Shown: positions 1-6,815 of the stretch, in pieces | Position numbering within the stretch: position 1 is the stretch's first letter | Layout: each line of letters opens with the position of its first letter | Source of the DNA: Paracoccaceae bacterium | GTDB lineage: Bacteria > Pseudomonadota > Alphaproteobacteria > Rhodobacterales > Rhodobacteraceae | Direction of reading: 5' to 3' | DNA: 9,496 bases | Assembly: GCA_007134805.1 (NCBI GenBank) | Contig: SLKB01000309.1 | Location: 1 to 9,496, forward strand | The notes under the pieces: model-generated | Told to the model about the DNA's origin: nothing | Databases searched by the model: none | Seen by the model: the letters and a program-made list of their open reading frames with translations, nothing else | Translations under genes and position numbers: made by a program

Positions 1-2
1 AC

Positions 3-2357
3 TATAACGAGGATTTCACGCTGCGCGGCCTTGCAGGCAAGGTCGAGATCGTGCGCAATATCCACAATGTCCCGCATGTCTTTGCCGAGGATGACAATGA
101 CGTCTTCTTCGGCCTGGGGTTTGCTCATGCGCAGGACCGGCTGTGGCAAATGCAACTGATGCGTCGCACTGTGCAAGGACGACTGTCCGAGATGTTCGGC
201 CGGCAGACACTGCGCACCGACGAATTGATGCGCAGGCTCGATCTTTACACGCTGGCGCGGAAATCGCTCTCTGCACAGGATGATGCCACACGGGCGGCCC
301 TTCAGGCCTATGCCGATGGTGTCAACGCTTGGTTGCGGTTGACCAATGAGCGCGCCCGCGGTCGTGGCGCGCCGGAATTCTTCTTCTTCAGCGCCGAGTT
401 CCCACTCTGGCAGCCTGCGGATTCGCTTGCGATGCTCAAACTGATGGCGGTGCAACTCAACAGTCAGATCTCTCGGGAGGTGCTTCGAGCGCGCGCCTCG
501 CTGCTCCTTGACGAGCCGCATCTGCGCGATCTCATGCCCGCAGCGCCCGGCTCCGGGGTTGCAGCCCTGCCGGATTATGCAGCTATCTTTCCAAATGTGC
601 GCCCCGAGACCCGGCTGACCCAGATCGATGACCCTCTTTGGCCGGTTCCGCCGGTTGCCCTCGCCGGTGCGTCGAATGCATTTGCCGCCTCGGCACAGCG
701 GGCGGCCAGCGACGGCTCGATCCTTGCCAATGACCCGCATCTGGGTCTGTCTGCCCCCGGGATCATGTATCTCGCGCGGCTGGAGCTATCGACCGGCGGC
801 GTTATCGGGGCCACGATTCCGGGGATCCCGGCGATCCTGTCGGGTCGGTCGGGGGCGCTCGGCTGGGGAGTCACCTCGTCCTATGTCGATGACTCCGACG
901 TGATGCTGGAAGAGTTCAACCCCGACAACCCGCTTGAATACCGCACGCCCGATGGCTGGGCCGAGTTCGAGGCCCGCGGCTCCATTATCCGTGTCCGCGA
1001 CGAAGATCCGCTCACCCTGACGCTGCGCTGGAGCGAGAACGGCCCGATCATGTCGGGTGCACTGTTCGATCTGGGCACTGTCACGCCGCCAGGGCATGTC
1101 GCAGCGATAAGCTGGACCGCGCTCAGCGATGAAGACACCACGATGACAGCCGCAATGCGCCTGATGCGCGCGCAGACGATCGAGGAAGCGATTGCGGCGG
1201 GAGAATTGTTCGTCACACCCTCGCAGAACCTTATGCTGGCCAGTGCCGACCGGATTGCCATGCAGACGGTAGGGCACATGCCACGCCGCGATGCCGATCA
1301 CCAGACACAAGGCCGCATGCCCGCCGCCGGTTGGAGGGCAGAGAACCGCTGGCTCGGGACGCTGCCATATTCCGCGAACCCGCGATTTGTGGATCCCGAG
1401 AGCGGGATCCTCGGCAATACCAACAACAAGATCCTCGACCGCCCCTTTCCGTTGCATGTGAGCCACGCCTGGGGCGACACGCAGCGAATCGAGCGTTTCC
1501 TGCATCTGATGCGCAGTCGCAATGTCCATACGCGCGACAGTTTCATCGAGGCGCAGCTTGACACTGTGAGCCCCGCAGCGCGGCTCCTGCTGCCTCTGGT
1601 CGCGGCCGACCTGTGGTTTTCCGGCGAGGCGGCGCCAGCGGGCACCCGCGCGCATCTGCGCCAGCGCGCGCTGCGCCTTCTCGCCGACTGGAATGGCGAG
1701 ATGAACGAGCATCTGCCAGAGCCCCTGATCTACGCCGCTTGGATGCGGGCGCTGCAACACCGCCTGATCCGCGACGAGCTTGGCCCGCTCGCCGGCGCCT
1801 TCACCCATGTCGAGCCGGTCTTCATCGAGCGCGTGTTCCGCGACACGGAAGGCGCCAGCGAGTGGTGCAATGTCGTGCAATCCTCCGTGCGCGAAACCTG
1901 CGATGAAATGGCCATCACTGCGCTCGACGAAGCGCTGCTGCGCCTGACCGAGACTTACGGCGACAATGTCGAAAGCTGGCGGTGGGGGGATGCCCACATG
2001 GCGACCCACAAGCATGCTGTTCTCGGAGACGTGCCGCTGCTCCGGCATTTCGTCAATATCCGCCAATCGACCTCGGGCGGCGATCATACGCTCATGCGCG
2101 GCATGACCTCCGGGCGCGATCCGGAGCCGTTCGCCAATATCCATGGCGCGGTCTATCGCGGAGTGTATGACTTCGCGGATCCCGAGAACTCGGTCTTCAT
2201 TTTGTCGACAGGCCAATCGGGGCATCCTTTGAGTCGGCATTACGACGATCTCGGCAACCTCTGGCGGCGCGGCGAATATATCCCGATGACGCTCGATCCC
2301 GAGCTTGCGCGGGCAGGCGCTGTTGGTATCACGACATTGAACCCCGATGAAGAATGA
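3..2357 (+). CDS. penicillin acylase family protein (Ntn hydrolase), 5' partial
   Basis: The frame is open to the left edge, so the true start and any signal peptide are missing; 784 codons remain, close to the usual family length of about 800. Members are made as one chain, exported, and cut autocatalytically into alpha and beta subunits. They hydrolyse amide bonds in substrates such as penicillins or acyl-homoserine lactones; the substrate here cannot be read from sequence. Visible family marks are the N-terminal stretch LRGL..VEIVRNIHNVPHVFAE with GFAHAQDRLWQM, the cleavage site GASNAF with the predicted nucleophile Ser at codon 672-674 (fragment residue 224), NDPHL at about residue 243-247, an NTNNK motif at about 472-476 that probably contains the oxyanion-hole Asn, and the C-terminal SGGDHTLMRG and STGQSGHPLSRHYDD blocks. 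A GTG at 51 is a possible start by ORF rules, but the homologous upstream codons argue against it. No gene follows closely and no clear terminator was found. Confidence 0.93.
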   Translation, partial: YNEDFTLRGLAGKVEIVRNIHNVPHVFAEDDNDVFFGLGFAHAQDRLWQMQLMRRTVQGRLSEMFGRQTLRTDELMRRLDLYTLARKSLSAQDDATRAALQAYADGVNAWLRLTNERARGRGAPEFFFFSAEFPLWQPADSLAMLKLMAVQLNSQISREVLRARASLLLDEPHLRDLMPAAPGSGVAALPDYAAIFPNVRPETRLTQIDDPLWPVPPVALAGASNAFAASAQRAASDGSILANDPHLGLSAPGIMYLARLELSTGGVIGATIPGIPAILSGRSGALGWGVTSSYVDDSDVMLEEFNPDNPLEYRTPDGWAEFEARGSIIRVRDEDPLTLTLRWSENGPIMSGALFDLGTVTPPGHVAAISWTALSDEDTTMTAAMRLMRAQTIEEAIAAGELFVTPSQNLMLASADRIAMQTVGHMPRRDADHQTQGRMPAAGWRAENRWLGTLPYSANPRFVDPESGILGNTNNKILDRPFPLHVSHAWGDTQRIERFLHLMRSRNVHTRDSFIEAQLDTVSPAARLLLPLVAADLWFSGEAAPAGTRAHLRQRALRLLADWNGEMNEHLPEPLIYAAWMRALQHRLIRDELGPLAGAFTHVEPVFIERVFRDTEGASEWCNVVQSSVRETCDEMAITALDEALLRLTETYGDNVESWRWGDAHMATHKHAVLGDVPLLRHFVNIRQSTSGGDHTLMRGMTSGRDPEPFANIHGAVYRGVYDFADPENSVFILSTGQSGHPLSRHYDDLGNLWRRGEYIPMTLDPELARAGAVGITTLNPDEE
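1391..1410 (+). repeat. perfect inverted repeat inside the acylase gene
   Basis: GGATCCCG at 1391-1398 is followed by the loop AGAG and then CGGGATCC at 1403-1410, an exact 8-base-pair stem with a tetraloop. It lies in coding sequence for the residues just before the conserved NTNNK motif. There is no U-tract, so it is not an intrinsic terminator. A function is not known; codon constraint alone (Asp-Pro-Glu-Ser-Gly-Ile) could account for it. Confidence 0.5.
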
Positions 2358-2795
2358 CGACTGAAAGGCCTGCTTGTTTCCATTTCAACCATTTGGTGTA
2401 TGATTCTCTTGGCCCTTGACCGTAGCGCGCGCATGGGTGCCGATGGTCTAGACAAGATGCCGCGCAGGCCGACACGAACCCAAGGCCCCGATCTTTCACG
2501 AAAACCTCACCTGAAGATAGCAGCGCGTCACCGACGAAACCCCCATATTCTGCGGCGTCTCGTGAGATAGGCTAGGCGTTCTGCGCTGTGGCTCCGGGGC
2601 TTTGAGCCCGGCAAAAGCCAGGCCACGACAGGTGCCCGAAAAGGAACTGCGCCGCCATCGCACCAGGTACAAAAGTGCTGTTTCGACTTTGAAAACCAAT
2701 GAGTCCAAAAGGTAATCAATTGTTATTTTCCAACCCCTTATGGGACCACCTTCGTCACCAGAGATTGAACCAACGAGTAATTTATTAACCGTCAC

Positions 2796-2838
2796 GTTGC
2801 GTATTGGCCACTTTTGCGCAACAATAGACTTGTTAGCG
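2796..2838. promoter_or_regulatory. cluster of overlapping dyads upstream of the FadL-type porin
   Basis: Three related half-sites sit within 43 bases. GTTGCG (2796-2801) is the reverse complement of CGCAAC (2817-2822). The palindrome TTGCGCAA occupies 2814-2821. CGCAACAA (2817-2824) pairs across a 5-base spacer with TTGTTAGCG (2830-2838), which is its reverse complement with one extra A. The cluster lies about 100-140 bases upstream of the porin ATG, a plausible operator position. The regulator is unknown, and the role as a binding site is inference. Confidence 0.35.
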
Positions 2839-2879
2839 TCGCGTCTGCACCGACACACCTTGAGTCTTTCTGTAGTTGA

Positions 2880-2895
2880 ATTGAGTATGATCACA
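2880..2895. promoter_or_regulatory. CRP/FNR-type dyad candidate
   Basis: ATTGA (2880-2884), six bases, then TCACA (2891-2895) matches the CRP consensus TGTGA-N6-TCACA at 8 of 10 positions. Read as an FNR-type site (2881-2894, TTGAG-N4-ATCAC) it matches TTGAT-N4-ATCAA at 8 of 10. It lies 39 bases before the porin start codon, so it could act near the promoter. Short degenerate dyads of this type also occur by chance. Confidence 0.3.
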
Positions 2896-2934
2896 AAAAC
2901 ACACGCGCCCTCAAACATAACCGACGGAGGAAAC

Positions 2935-3975
2935 ATGGTGCGCATACTCAAGGTGGTGGGGGGCGTCATGTGTATGGCGACCTCGGTTTCAGCGGGCGGC
3001 GTGGAACGCTCGACGCAATCGATGGACATCCTGTTCCAGGATGGCCGTTATATCGAACTCGGCGCGCAATTTGCCCGCCCCCGGATCAGTGGCGACGCGC
3101 CCGGTCCGACAGGCAACATCGCGCCGAACATCTTTCAGGGCTCTTTCGGCTATAAGGCGGATCTCACGGATCGTCTGTCCTACGCGATCATCGCCGACCA
3201 GCCGATCGGGGCGCGCGTGAAGTACCCGGTCCGGCCTGTGCTGCTTTCAGGCAGCACGGCGAAAATCGACAGTTTCGCCCTGACGGGTGTGTTGCGTTAT
3301 GATCTCGGCAACGGGGTCTCGGTGCATGGCGGCCTGCGCTCGGTCTGGACGAAGGGCGAGGTTTTTCTCCCCTTTGCCGCAGATTATGACATGCAAACCA
3401 AGCGCGATCAGGCATGGGGGTATCTGGTCGGGGCGGCCTACGAGATGCCCGAGATCGCGGCCCGCGTTGCGGTGACCTACAATTCAAAGGTCGAGCACGA
3501 GTTCGACCACACTGTGAACGGCGCCGATGTCGGCACTTTCGACATGACGATCCCTGAGTCCGTCCAGCTCGAATTCCAGACCGGGATCGCCGAGGACACG
3601 CTCTTGATGGGTTCGGTCCGCTGGGTACGCTGGACCGAGTTCAACATCAGCCCGGTTGGCCAGCCTGACCTCGTGTCCTTTAGCAAGAATTCCGTGACCT
3701 ACAATCTCGGGGTCGGGCGGCGCTTCACACCGAACTGGGCGGGCTCGGTGATGCTTGGCTACGACACGGGAAATGGCCGGACGACAGGCAACCTTCAGCC
3801 GGTCTCGACACGGCGCAGCCTGGGTCTGGGCGCGAGCTACACACAAGACAATGTCACAATCAGCGCGGGCGTCACCTATGCTCGCCTGGGTGGCGCGAGA
3901 ACCCGCGTCGTCAACGGTGATTTCAGCGGCAATTCGCTGATCGGAGGCGGTATAAGAATTGGGTATAATTTCTGA
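2935..3975 (+). CDS. outer-membrane transport protein, FadL/OmpP1/TodX family
   Basis: This 346-residue protein is a predicted outer-membrane beta-barrel of the FadL type, a family that takes up long-chain fatty acids or other hydrophobic molecules. The start at 2935 is chosen because GGAGG (2926-2930) precedes it by 4 bases and because it begins a good Sec signal peptide: MVRILKVVGGVMCMATSVSA, with likely cleavage before GGVERSTQ. An in-frame ATG at 2740 would add 65 residues with no signal-like character and is rejected. The mature N-terminus (GGVERSTQSMDILFQDGRYIELG) is the pattern I associate with FadL homologues of Rhodobacterales. The rest is alternating polar and aromatic or hydrophobic strands rich in Gly, Tyr and Asn, ending GGGIRIGYNF with the C-terminal Phe typical of barrels inserted by BamA. 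It is shorter than E. coli FadL (about 446 residues precursor). It is flanked by a long upstream region and its own terminator, so it is probably monocistronic. The substrate is unknown. Confidence 0.85.
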   Translation: MVRILKVVGGVMCMATSVSAGGVERSTQSMDILFQDGRYIELGAQFARPRISGDAPGPTGNIAPNIFQGSFGYKADLTDRLSYAIIADQPIGARVKYPVRPVLLSGSTAKIDSFALTGVLRYDLGNGVSVHGGLRSVWTKGEVFLPFAADYDMQTKRDQAWGYLVGAAYEMPEIAARVAVTYNSKVEHEFDHTVNGADVGTFDMTIPESVQLEFQTGIAEDTLLMGSVRWVRWTEFNISPVGQPDLVSFSKNSVTYNLGVGRRFTPNWAGSVMLGYDTGNGRTTGNLQPVSTRRSLGLGASYTQDNVTISAGVTYARLGGARTRVVNGDFSGNSLIGGGIRIGYNF

Positions 3976-4001
3976 GTGCTCTGAGTACGAGTAGCCTGAT
4001 G

Positions 4002-4030
4002 CCCCGCCCGAGTCTGGCGGGGTTTTTTTT
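4002..4030 (+). terminator. rho-independent terminator after the porin gene
   Basis: CCCCGCC (4002-4008), a 7-base loop, then GGCGGGG (4016-4022) form a perfect 7-base-pair GC stem. Eight T residues follow at once (4023-4030). It starts 26 bases after the porin stop codon. It should separate the porin transcript from the downstream ATPase-metA operon. Confidence 0.93.
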
Positions 4031-4036
4031 GCTCCA

Positions 4037-4085
4037 TTGACGCGATCAGCCTGGCCCGCTACGCAGCGCGCGGTCAAGACAAGGG
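4037..4085 (+). promoter_or_regulatory. candidate promoter and leader of the ATPase-metA operon
   Basis: Because a strong terminator ends at 4030, a promoter for the next operon is expected in this short stretch. TTGACG (4037-4042) is a good -35; 17 bases further on, TACGCA (4060-4065) is only a poor -10. The same TTGACGCG (4037-4044) can pair with CGC (4069-4071) and GTCAA (4073-4077) with one bulged G, giving a hairpin that would end just before the ribosome-binding site AAGGG (4081-4085). Whether this is promoter, leader structure or both is inference. No SAM-II type riboswitch pattern was recognised. Confidence 0.3.
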
Positions 4086-4091
4086 ATGTCC

Positions 4092-4958
4092 ATGCTCTAC
4101 CCCGATGCCAAGGCCTGGCGAGAGGCTCATGAAAAGCGCATGATGGTGTTCGGCATGTCGGGTCTCGGCAAGACACACCTGGCCAAGATGCTCCGCGAGA
4201 CCGGCGGGTGGTTTCACTACTCGGTCGATTACCGGATCGGCACGCGCTACATGGGCGAGTACATCGCCGATAATTTCAAGCGCGAGGCCATGAAACTGCC
4301 GCTTCTGAGGGAATTGCTGATGTCGGATTCGGTTCATATCCGCTCGAACATCACGTTTGACAATCTGGCACCGCTCTCGACCTATCTGGGCAAGCCGGGA
4401 GACCCGGCGCGCGGCGGGCTCTCTTTCGACGACTATCTCATCCGGCAGGACCAGCATCGCCGCGCCGAGATCGAGGCAATGCGGGACACGCCCTATTTCA
4501 TCAAGCGCGCCGGATCGCTTTACGGCTATGCGCATTTCATCTGCGATACCTCCGGCTCGATCTGCGAAGTGATCGACCCTTTCGACCCCGAGGACGCGCT
4601 GATGGCTGAACTTTGTGCAGAGGTCCTTCCGATCTGGATCGAAGGCTCCGACGCGCATACCGAAGCGCTGGTGCGCCGCTTCGACCGCGCCCCGAAACCC
4701 ATGTATTATCATCCCGATTTCCTCTTGGCCGCTTGGGCCGATTATCGTGCCGAGACAGGGCTGCGTGAGAACGAGGTCAACCCGGACGCCTTCGTTCGCT
4801 GGACCTATGCGCGCGCGCTCGCCCATCGCGCGCCCCGTTACAAGGCGATGGCCCGGACGTGGGGCATAACGCTCAGCGCTGAAGAGGTTGCGACACTGTC
4901 GGACGCGGAAAGCTTTACCGATCTTGTTGCCCGCAAACTGCCCTGCGGGGTCGCGTGA
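4092..4958 (+). CDS. P-loop ATPase/kinase-like protein of unknown function, coupled to metA
   Basis: The 288-residue product has a clear Walker A motif, GMSGLGKT, at residues 21-28 after a short beta strand (MMVFG). A likely second strand ends in [12 protein letters not shown] (about 43-54). Its Asp-Tyr-Arg recalls the substrate-side Asp and Arg of small-molecule and nucleotide kinases. [14 protein letters not shown] (about 149-162) is a candidate Walker B region. The remainder is helical and charged with no recognised domain, signal peptide or membrane segment, so it is probably cytoplasmic. I choose ATG 4092 because AAGGG (4081-4085) stands 6 bases before it. ATG 4086, two codons upstream, abuts the AAGGG and is less likely. 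The stop overlaps the metA start (TGATG), implying translational coupling and a shared role or shared control with methionine synthesis. I recognise no named family; kinase, ATPase or GTPase activity is inference from the P-loop. Confidence 0.85.
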   Translation: MLYPDAKAWREAHEKRMMVFGMSGLGKTHLAKMLRETGGWFHYSVDYRIGTRYMGEYIADNFKREAMKLPLLRELLMSDSVHIRSNITFDNLAPLSTYLGKPGDPARGGLSFDDYLIRQDQHRRAEIEAMRDTPYFIKRAGSLYGYAHFICDTSGSICEVIDPFDPEDALMAELCAEVLPIWIEGSDAHTEALVRRFDRAPKPMYYHPDFLLAAWADYRAETGLRENEVNPDAFVRWTYARALAHRAPRYKAMARTWGITLSAEEVATLSDAESFTDLVARKLPCGVA

Positions 4959-5875
4959 TGCCGATCAAGCTGCCGTCCACCCTGCCAGCGTATAACGTGC
5001 TCTCGCGCGAAGGCGTGATGGTGATGTCCGACATCAAGGCCGCGCGGCAGGACATCCGCCCGCTGCGGATCGGGCTTCTGAACCTCATGCCAAGGAAGAT
5101 CCAGACCGAGACACAATTCGCCCGCCTCATTGGCGCGACCCCCCTCCAGATCGAATTCTCGCTCATCCGCATGAGCGAGCATGAGACGAAGAACACGGCC
5201 GCCGAACATATGGCCGAATTCTATCGCCCCTTTCAGGAGGTGAAGGACGGCCGCTTCGACGGGCTCATCATCACGGGCGCGCCGATCGAGCATTTGCCCT
5301 ATGATGACGTGACCTATTGGGATGAATTGAGCGAGGTCTTCGACTGGACACAGACCAATGTGCATCACACCATGGGCGTGTGCTGGGGCGGGATGGCGAT
5401 GCTGTGGCATTTCCACGGGATTGACAAGCACTTGCTGCCTGCCAAGGCTTTCGGCTGTTTTCGCCACCGCAACCTTGCACCGGCTTCGCCCTATCTGCGC
5501 GGGTTTTCCGACGATCTCCTGATCCCTGTCAGTCGCTGGACAGAACTCAGGCAGCCGGATATCGACTCGGTGCCCGGGCTTTCGACACTGATCGCCTCGG
5601 ACGAGGTCGGCCCCTGCCTCATCGAGGACCCTGCCCATCGCGCGCTCGCGATCCTCAACCATCTGGAATACGACAGCACCACGCTGCGCGACGAATACAC
5701 TCGCGATCTCGAGGCCGAGAAGCCTGTGACGCTGCCGCGCAACTACTTCCCCGACGACGATCCGCGAAACCTGCCTCCCAATCGCTGGCGAAGCCATGCG
5801 CACCTTCTATATGGCAACTGGATCAATGAAATTTATCAGACAACGCCCTATGATCTTGCACAGATTGGCCGATAA
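4958..5875 (+). CDS. metA: homoserine O-acyltransferase MetA (predicted acetyl-CoA dependent)
   Basis: MetA transfers an acyl group to the hydroxyl of L-homoserine, the first committed step of methionine synthesis in the cytoplasm. The 305-residue length and the sequence from [15 protein letters not shown] to the [20 protein letters not shown] block match the family throughout. The catalytic Cys142 (MGVCWGG), His235 and Glu237 (NHLEYDS) are all at canonical positions. Residue 111 is Glu (GAPIE). Published structural and mutational work on Bacillus MetA associates Glu111 with acetyl-CoA and Gly111 with succinyl-CoA, so O-acetylhomoserine is the predicted product despite the common name homoserine O-succinyltransferase. 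ATG 4958 is preferred over GTG 4955 because CGGGG (4946-4950) lies 7 bases before it and MPIK is the usual family start. It is the middle gene of a three-gene operon, overlapping both the ATPase and the hydrolase. Confidence 0.97.
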   Translation: MPIKLPSTLPAYNVLSREGVMVMSDIKAARQDIRPLRIGLLNLMPRKIQTETQFARLIGATPLQIEFSLIRMSEHETKNTAAEHMAEFYRPFQEVKDGRFDGLIITGAPIEHLPYDDVTYWDELSEVFDWTQTNVHHTMGVCWGGMAMLWHFHGIDKHLLPAKAFGCFRHRNLAPASPYLRGFSDDLLIPVSRWTELRQPDIDSVPGLSTLIASDEVGPCLIEDPAHRALAILNHLEYDSTTLRDEYTRDLEAEKPVTLPRNYFPDDDPRNLPPNRWRSHAHLLYGNWINEIYQTTPYDLAQIGR

Positions 5876-6803
5876 GCTCGCGATACTGGCGCTGGTCACC
5901 CTTGTAGCAAGTTGTGCCACCTTGCAGGAGGATTCTGTGGCCCATGCCGAGACCCTGCCCGAAGGCGGGTTCATCGACCTTCCGGAGGGGCGCATCCACG
6001 CGGTCATCCGCGGGCAAGGCCCTGATCTGGTGATGATCCACGGCGCGAACGGCAATGCGCGCGATTTCAGCTTCGATCTGATGGACCGTGTGGCAGGAGA
6101 GTTCCGCGTCGTGGCCTTCGACCGCCCTGGCTTCGGCTTCTCCGATGACTTCGGCGGCCCGGCAAGCCCCATCGATCAGGCTGACATTCTGCGCGCGGCA
6201 GCAGACGCCCTAGGTGTGAGCCAGCCCATCATCCTGGGTCATTCCTATGGCGGTGCCGTGGCGCTGGCCTGGGCGCTGCGCGCGCCCTCCGACGTGACGG
6301 GGCTGACGCTGCTTGCGCCGGTGACACATCCCTGGCCCGGGGAACTGGGCCTCTGGTATCGGATCAGCGCGTCCGCGCTGGGCCAGAGGGTGATCCTGCC
6401 ACTCGTCGCCCGCCTTGCCCCGCGCAGCAGCGTCGAGCGCACGCTCGGGGGGGTGTTCGACCCCGACCCTGTTCCCGAGGGCTATCTCGATCATCTGGGC
6501 TTCGGCCTGACGCTGCGCAGTTCGCAATTGCAACTCAACGCCATCCAGGTCGACAGGCTGGAAGGCTTTGTCGAGGCCATGTCCCCCGGCTACCCTGCCT
6601 TGAAGATGCCGATCGAGGTGCTGCATGGCACTGCCGACAAGACCGTGGGCCTGCAATACCACTCCGAACGATTGGCGCGCGAAGTGGCGAGCACCAATCT
6701 CACGGTCCTCGACGATGTCGGCCACATGCCGCACCATGCGCACCCCGAGCTTGCTGCCGATCTGATCCGCGAGACGGCGCGTCGCGCAGGCGTCTTGGAC
6801 TGA
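5826..6803 (+). CDS. alpha/beta hydrolase, predicted lipoprotein
   Basis: This is an alpha/beta-fold hydrolase of about 325 residues. With the start at ATG 5826 the N-terminus is basic ([17 protein letters not shown]), followed by a hydrophobic run ending in the lipobox VASC, so Cys30 is probably lipidated and the enzyme held at a membrane facing the periplasm. The triad is visible: Ser140 in GHSYGG, Asp271 in HGTADKTVG and His300 in DVGHMPHH; the oxyanion-hole HG is at 72-73 (MIHGANGN). DRPGFGFS (about 99-106) is a further family block. Starts at 5796, 5826 and 5850 are all possible. All lie inside the end of metA and none has a strong ribosome-binding site; 5826 and 5850 both keep the lipobox. 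Translation probably depends on ribosomes finishing metA. The substrate (ester, epoxide or haloalkane-like) cannot be told. The function relative to methionine synthesis is unknown, and the operon position may be incidental. Confidence 0.88.
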   Translation: MKFIRQRPMILHRLADKLAILALVTLVASCATLQEDSVAHAETLPEGGFIDLPEGRIHAVIRGQGPDLVMIHGANGNARDFSFDLMDRVAGEFRVVAFDRPGFGFSDDFGGPASPIDQADILRAAADALGVSQPIILGHSYGGAVALAWALRAPSDVTGLTLLAPVTHPWPGELGLWYRISASALGQRVILPLVARLAPRSSVERTLGGVFDPDPVPEGYLDHLGFGLTLRSSQLQLNAIQVDRLEGFVEAMSPGYPALKMPIEVLHGTADKTVGLQYHSERLAREVASTNLTVLDDVGHMPHHAHPELAADLIRETARRAGVLD

Positions 6804-6815
6804 GCGACGGGCTCA
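6801..6815. repeat. inverted repeat carrying both convergent stop codons
   Basis: TGAGC (6801-6805) and GCTCA (6811-6815) flank a GACGG loop. The left arm begins with the hydrolase TGA stop (6801-6803). The right arm ends with the TauE stop, TGA on the minus strand (6813-6815). A 5-base-pair stem without a T-tract is too weak to call a terminator, though it is the only symmetric element between the two convergent genes. Confidence 0.4.

Larger units (their letters stand above)
2358..2934. other. 577-base intergenic region without a convincing gene
   Basis: No ORF here has both a ribosome-binding site and a recognisable protein. The left part (about 2358-2700) shows no clear terminator for the acylase gene; it has a short imperfect hairpin, GGGCT-TTG-AGCCC, around 2597-2609 with no U-tract. 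From about 2690 the sequence becomes noticeably richer in A and T than the flanking genes, as expected for a promoter region. It contains dyad symmetries at 2796-2838 and 2880-2895, listed separately. I could not place a convincing -35/-10 pair: TTGAAA (2689-2694) with TAATCA (2713-2718) is a weak option. Confidence 0.6.

Noticed and set aside
786..2240. Long minus-strand ORF (484 codons) opposite the acylase gene
   Set aside because: It mirrors a high-GC coding frame, has no recognisable domain and is His/Arg/Ala-rich as expected of an antisense shadow. The plus-strand frame has clear family motifs throughout.
2367..2470. GGCCTGC (2367-2373) and GCAGGCC (2464-2470) inverted repeat
   Set aside because: Seven-base arms 90 bases apart are readily expected by chance at this base composition, and neither end resembles an insertion-sequence terminus.
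2433..2570. 45-codon plus-strand ORF in the intergenic gap
   Set aside because: No ribosome-binding site, very Arg/His/Pro-rich translation and no recognised similarity; consistent with chance in GC-rich DNA.
2740..2934. Upstream ATG giving a 65-residue extension of the FadL-type porin
   Set aside because: The extension would hide the signal peptide. The ATG at 2935 has GGAGG at proper spacing and begins an ideal signal sequence.
2496..3029. 177-codon minus-strand ORF across the gap and the start of the porin gene
   Set aside because: It overlaps the porin start, covers its promoter region and shows no coherent domain.
4031..4091. SAM-II (metA-type) riboswitch upstream of the metA operon
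   Set aside because: It was expected from alphaproteobacterial metA biology, but I could not match the SAM-II pseudoknot pattern here; the stretch is GC-rich and lacks the A-rich 3' strand. A covariance-model scan would settle it.
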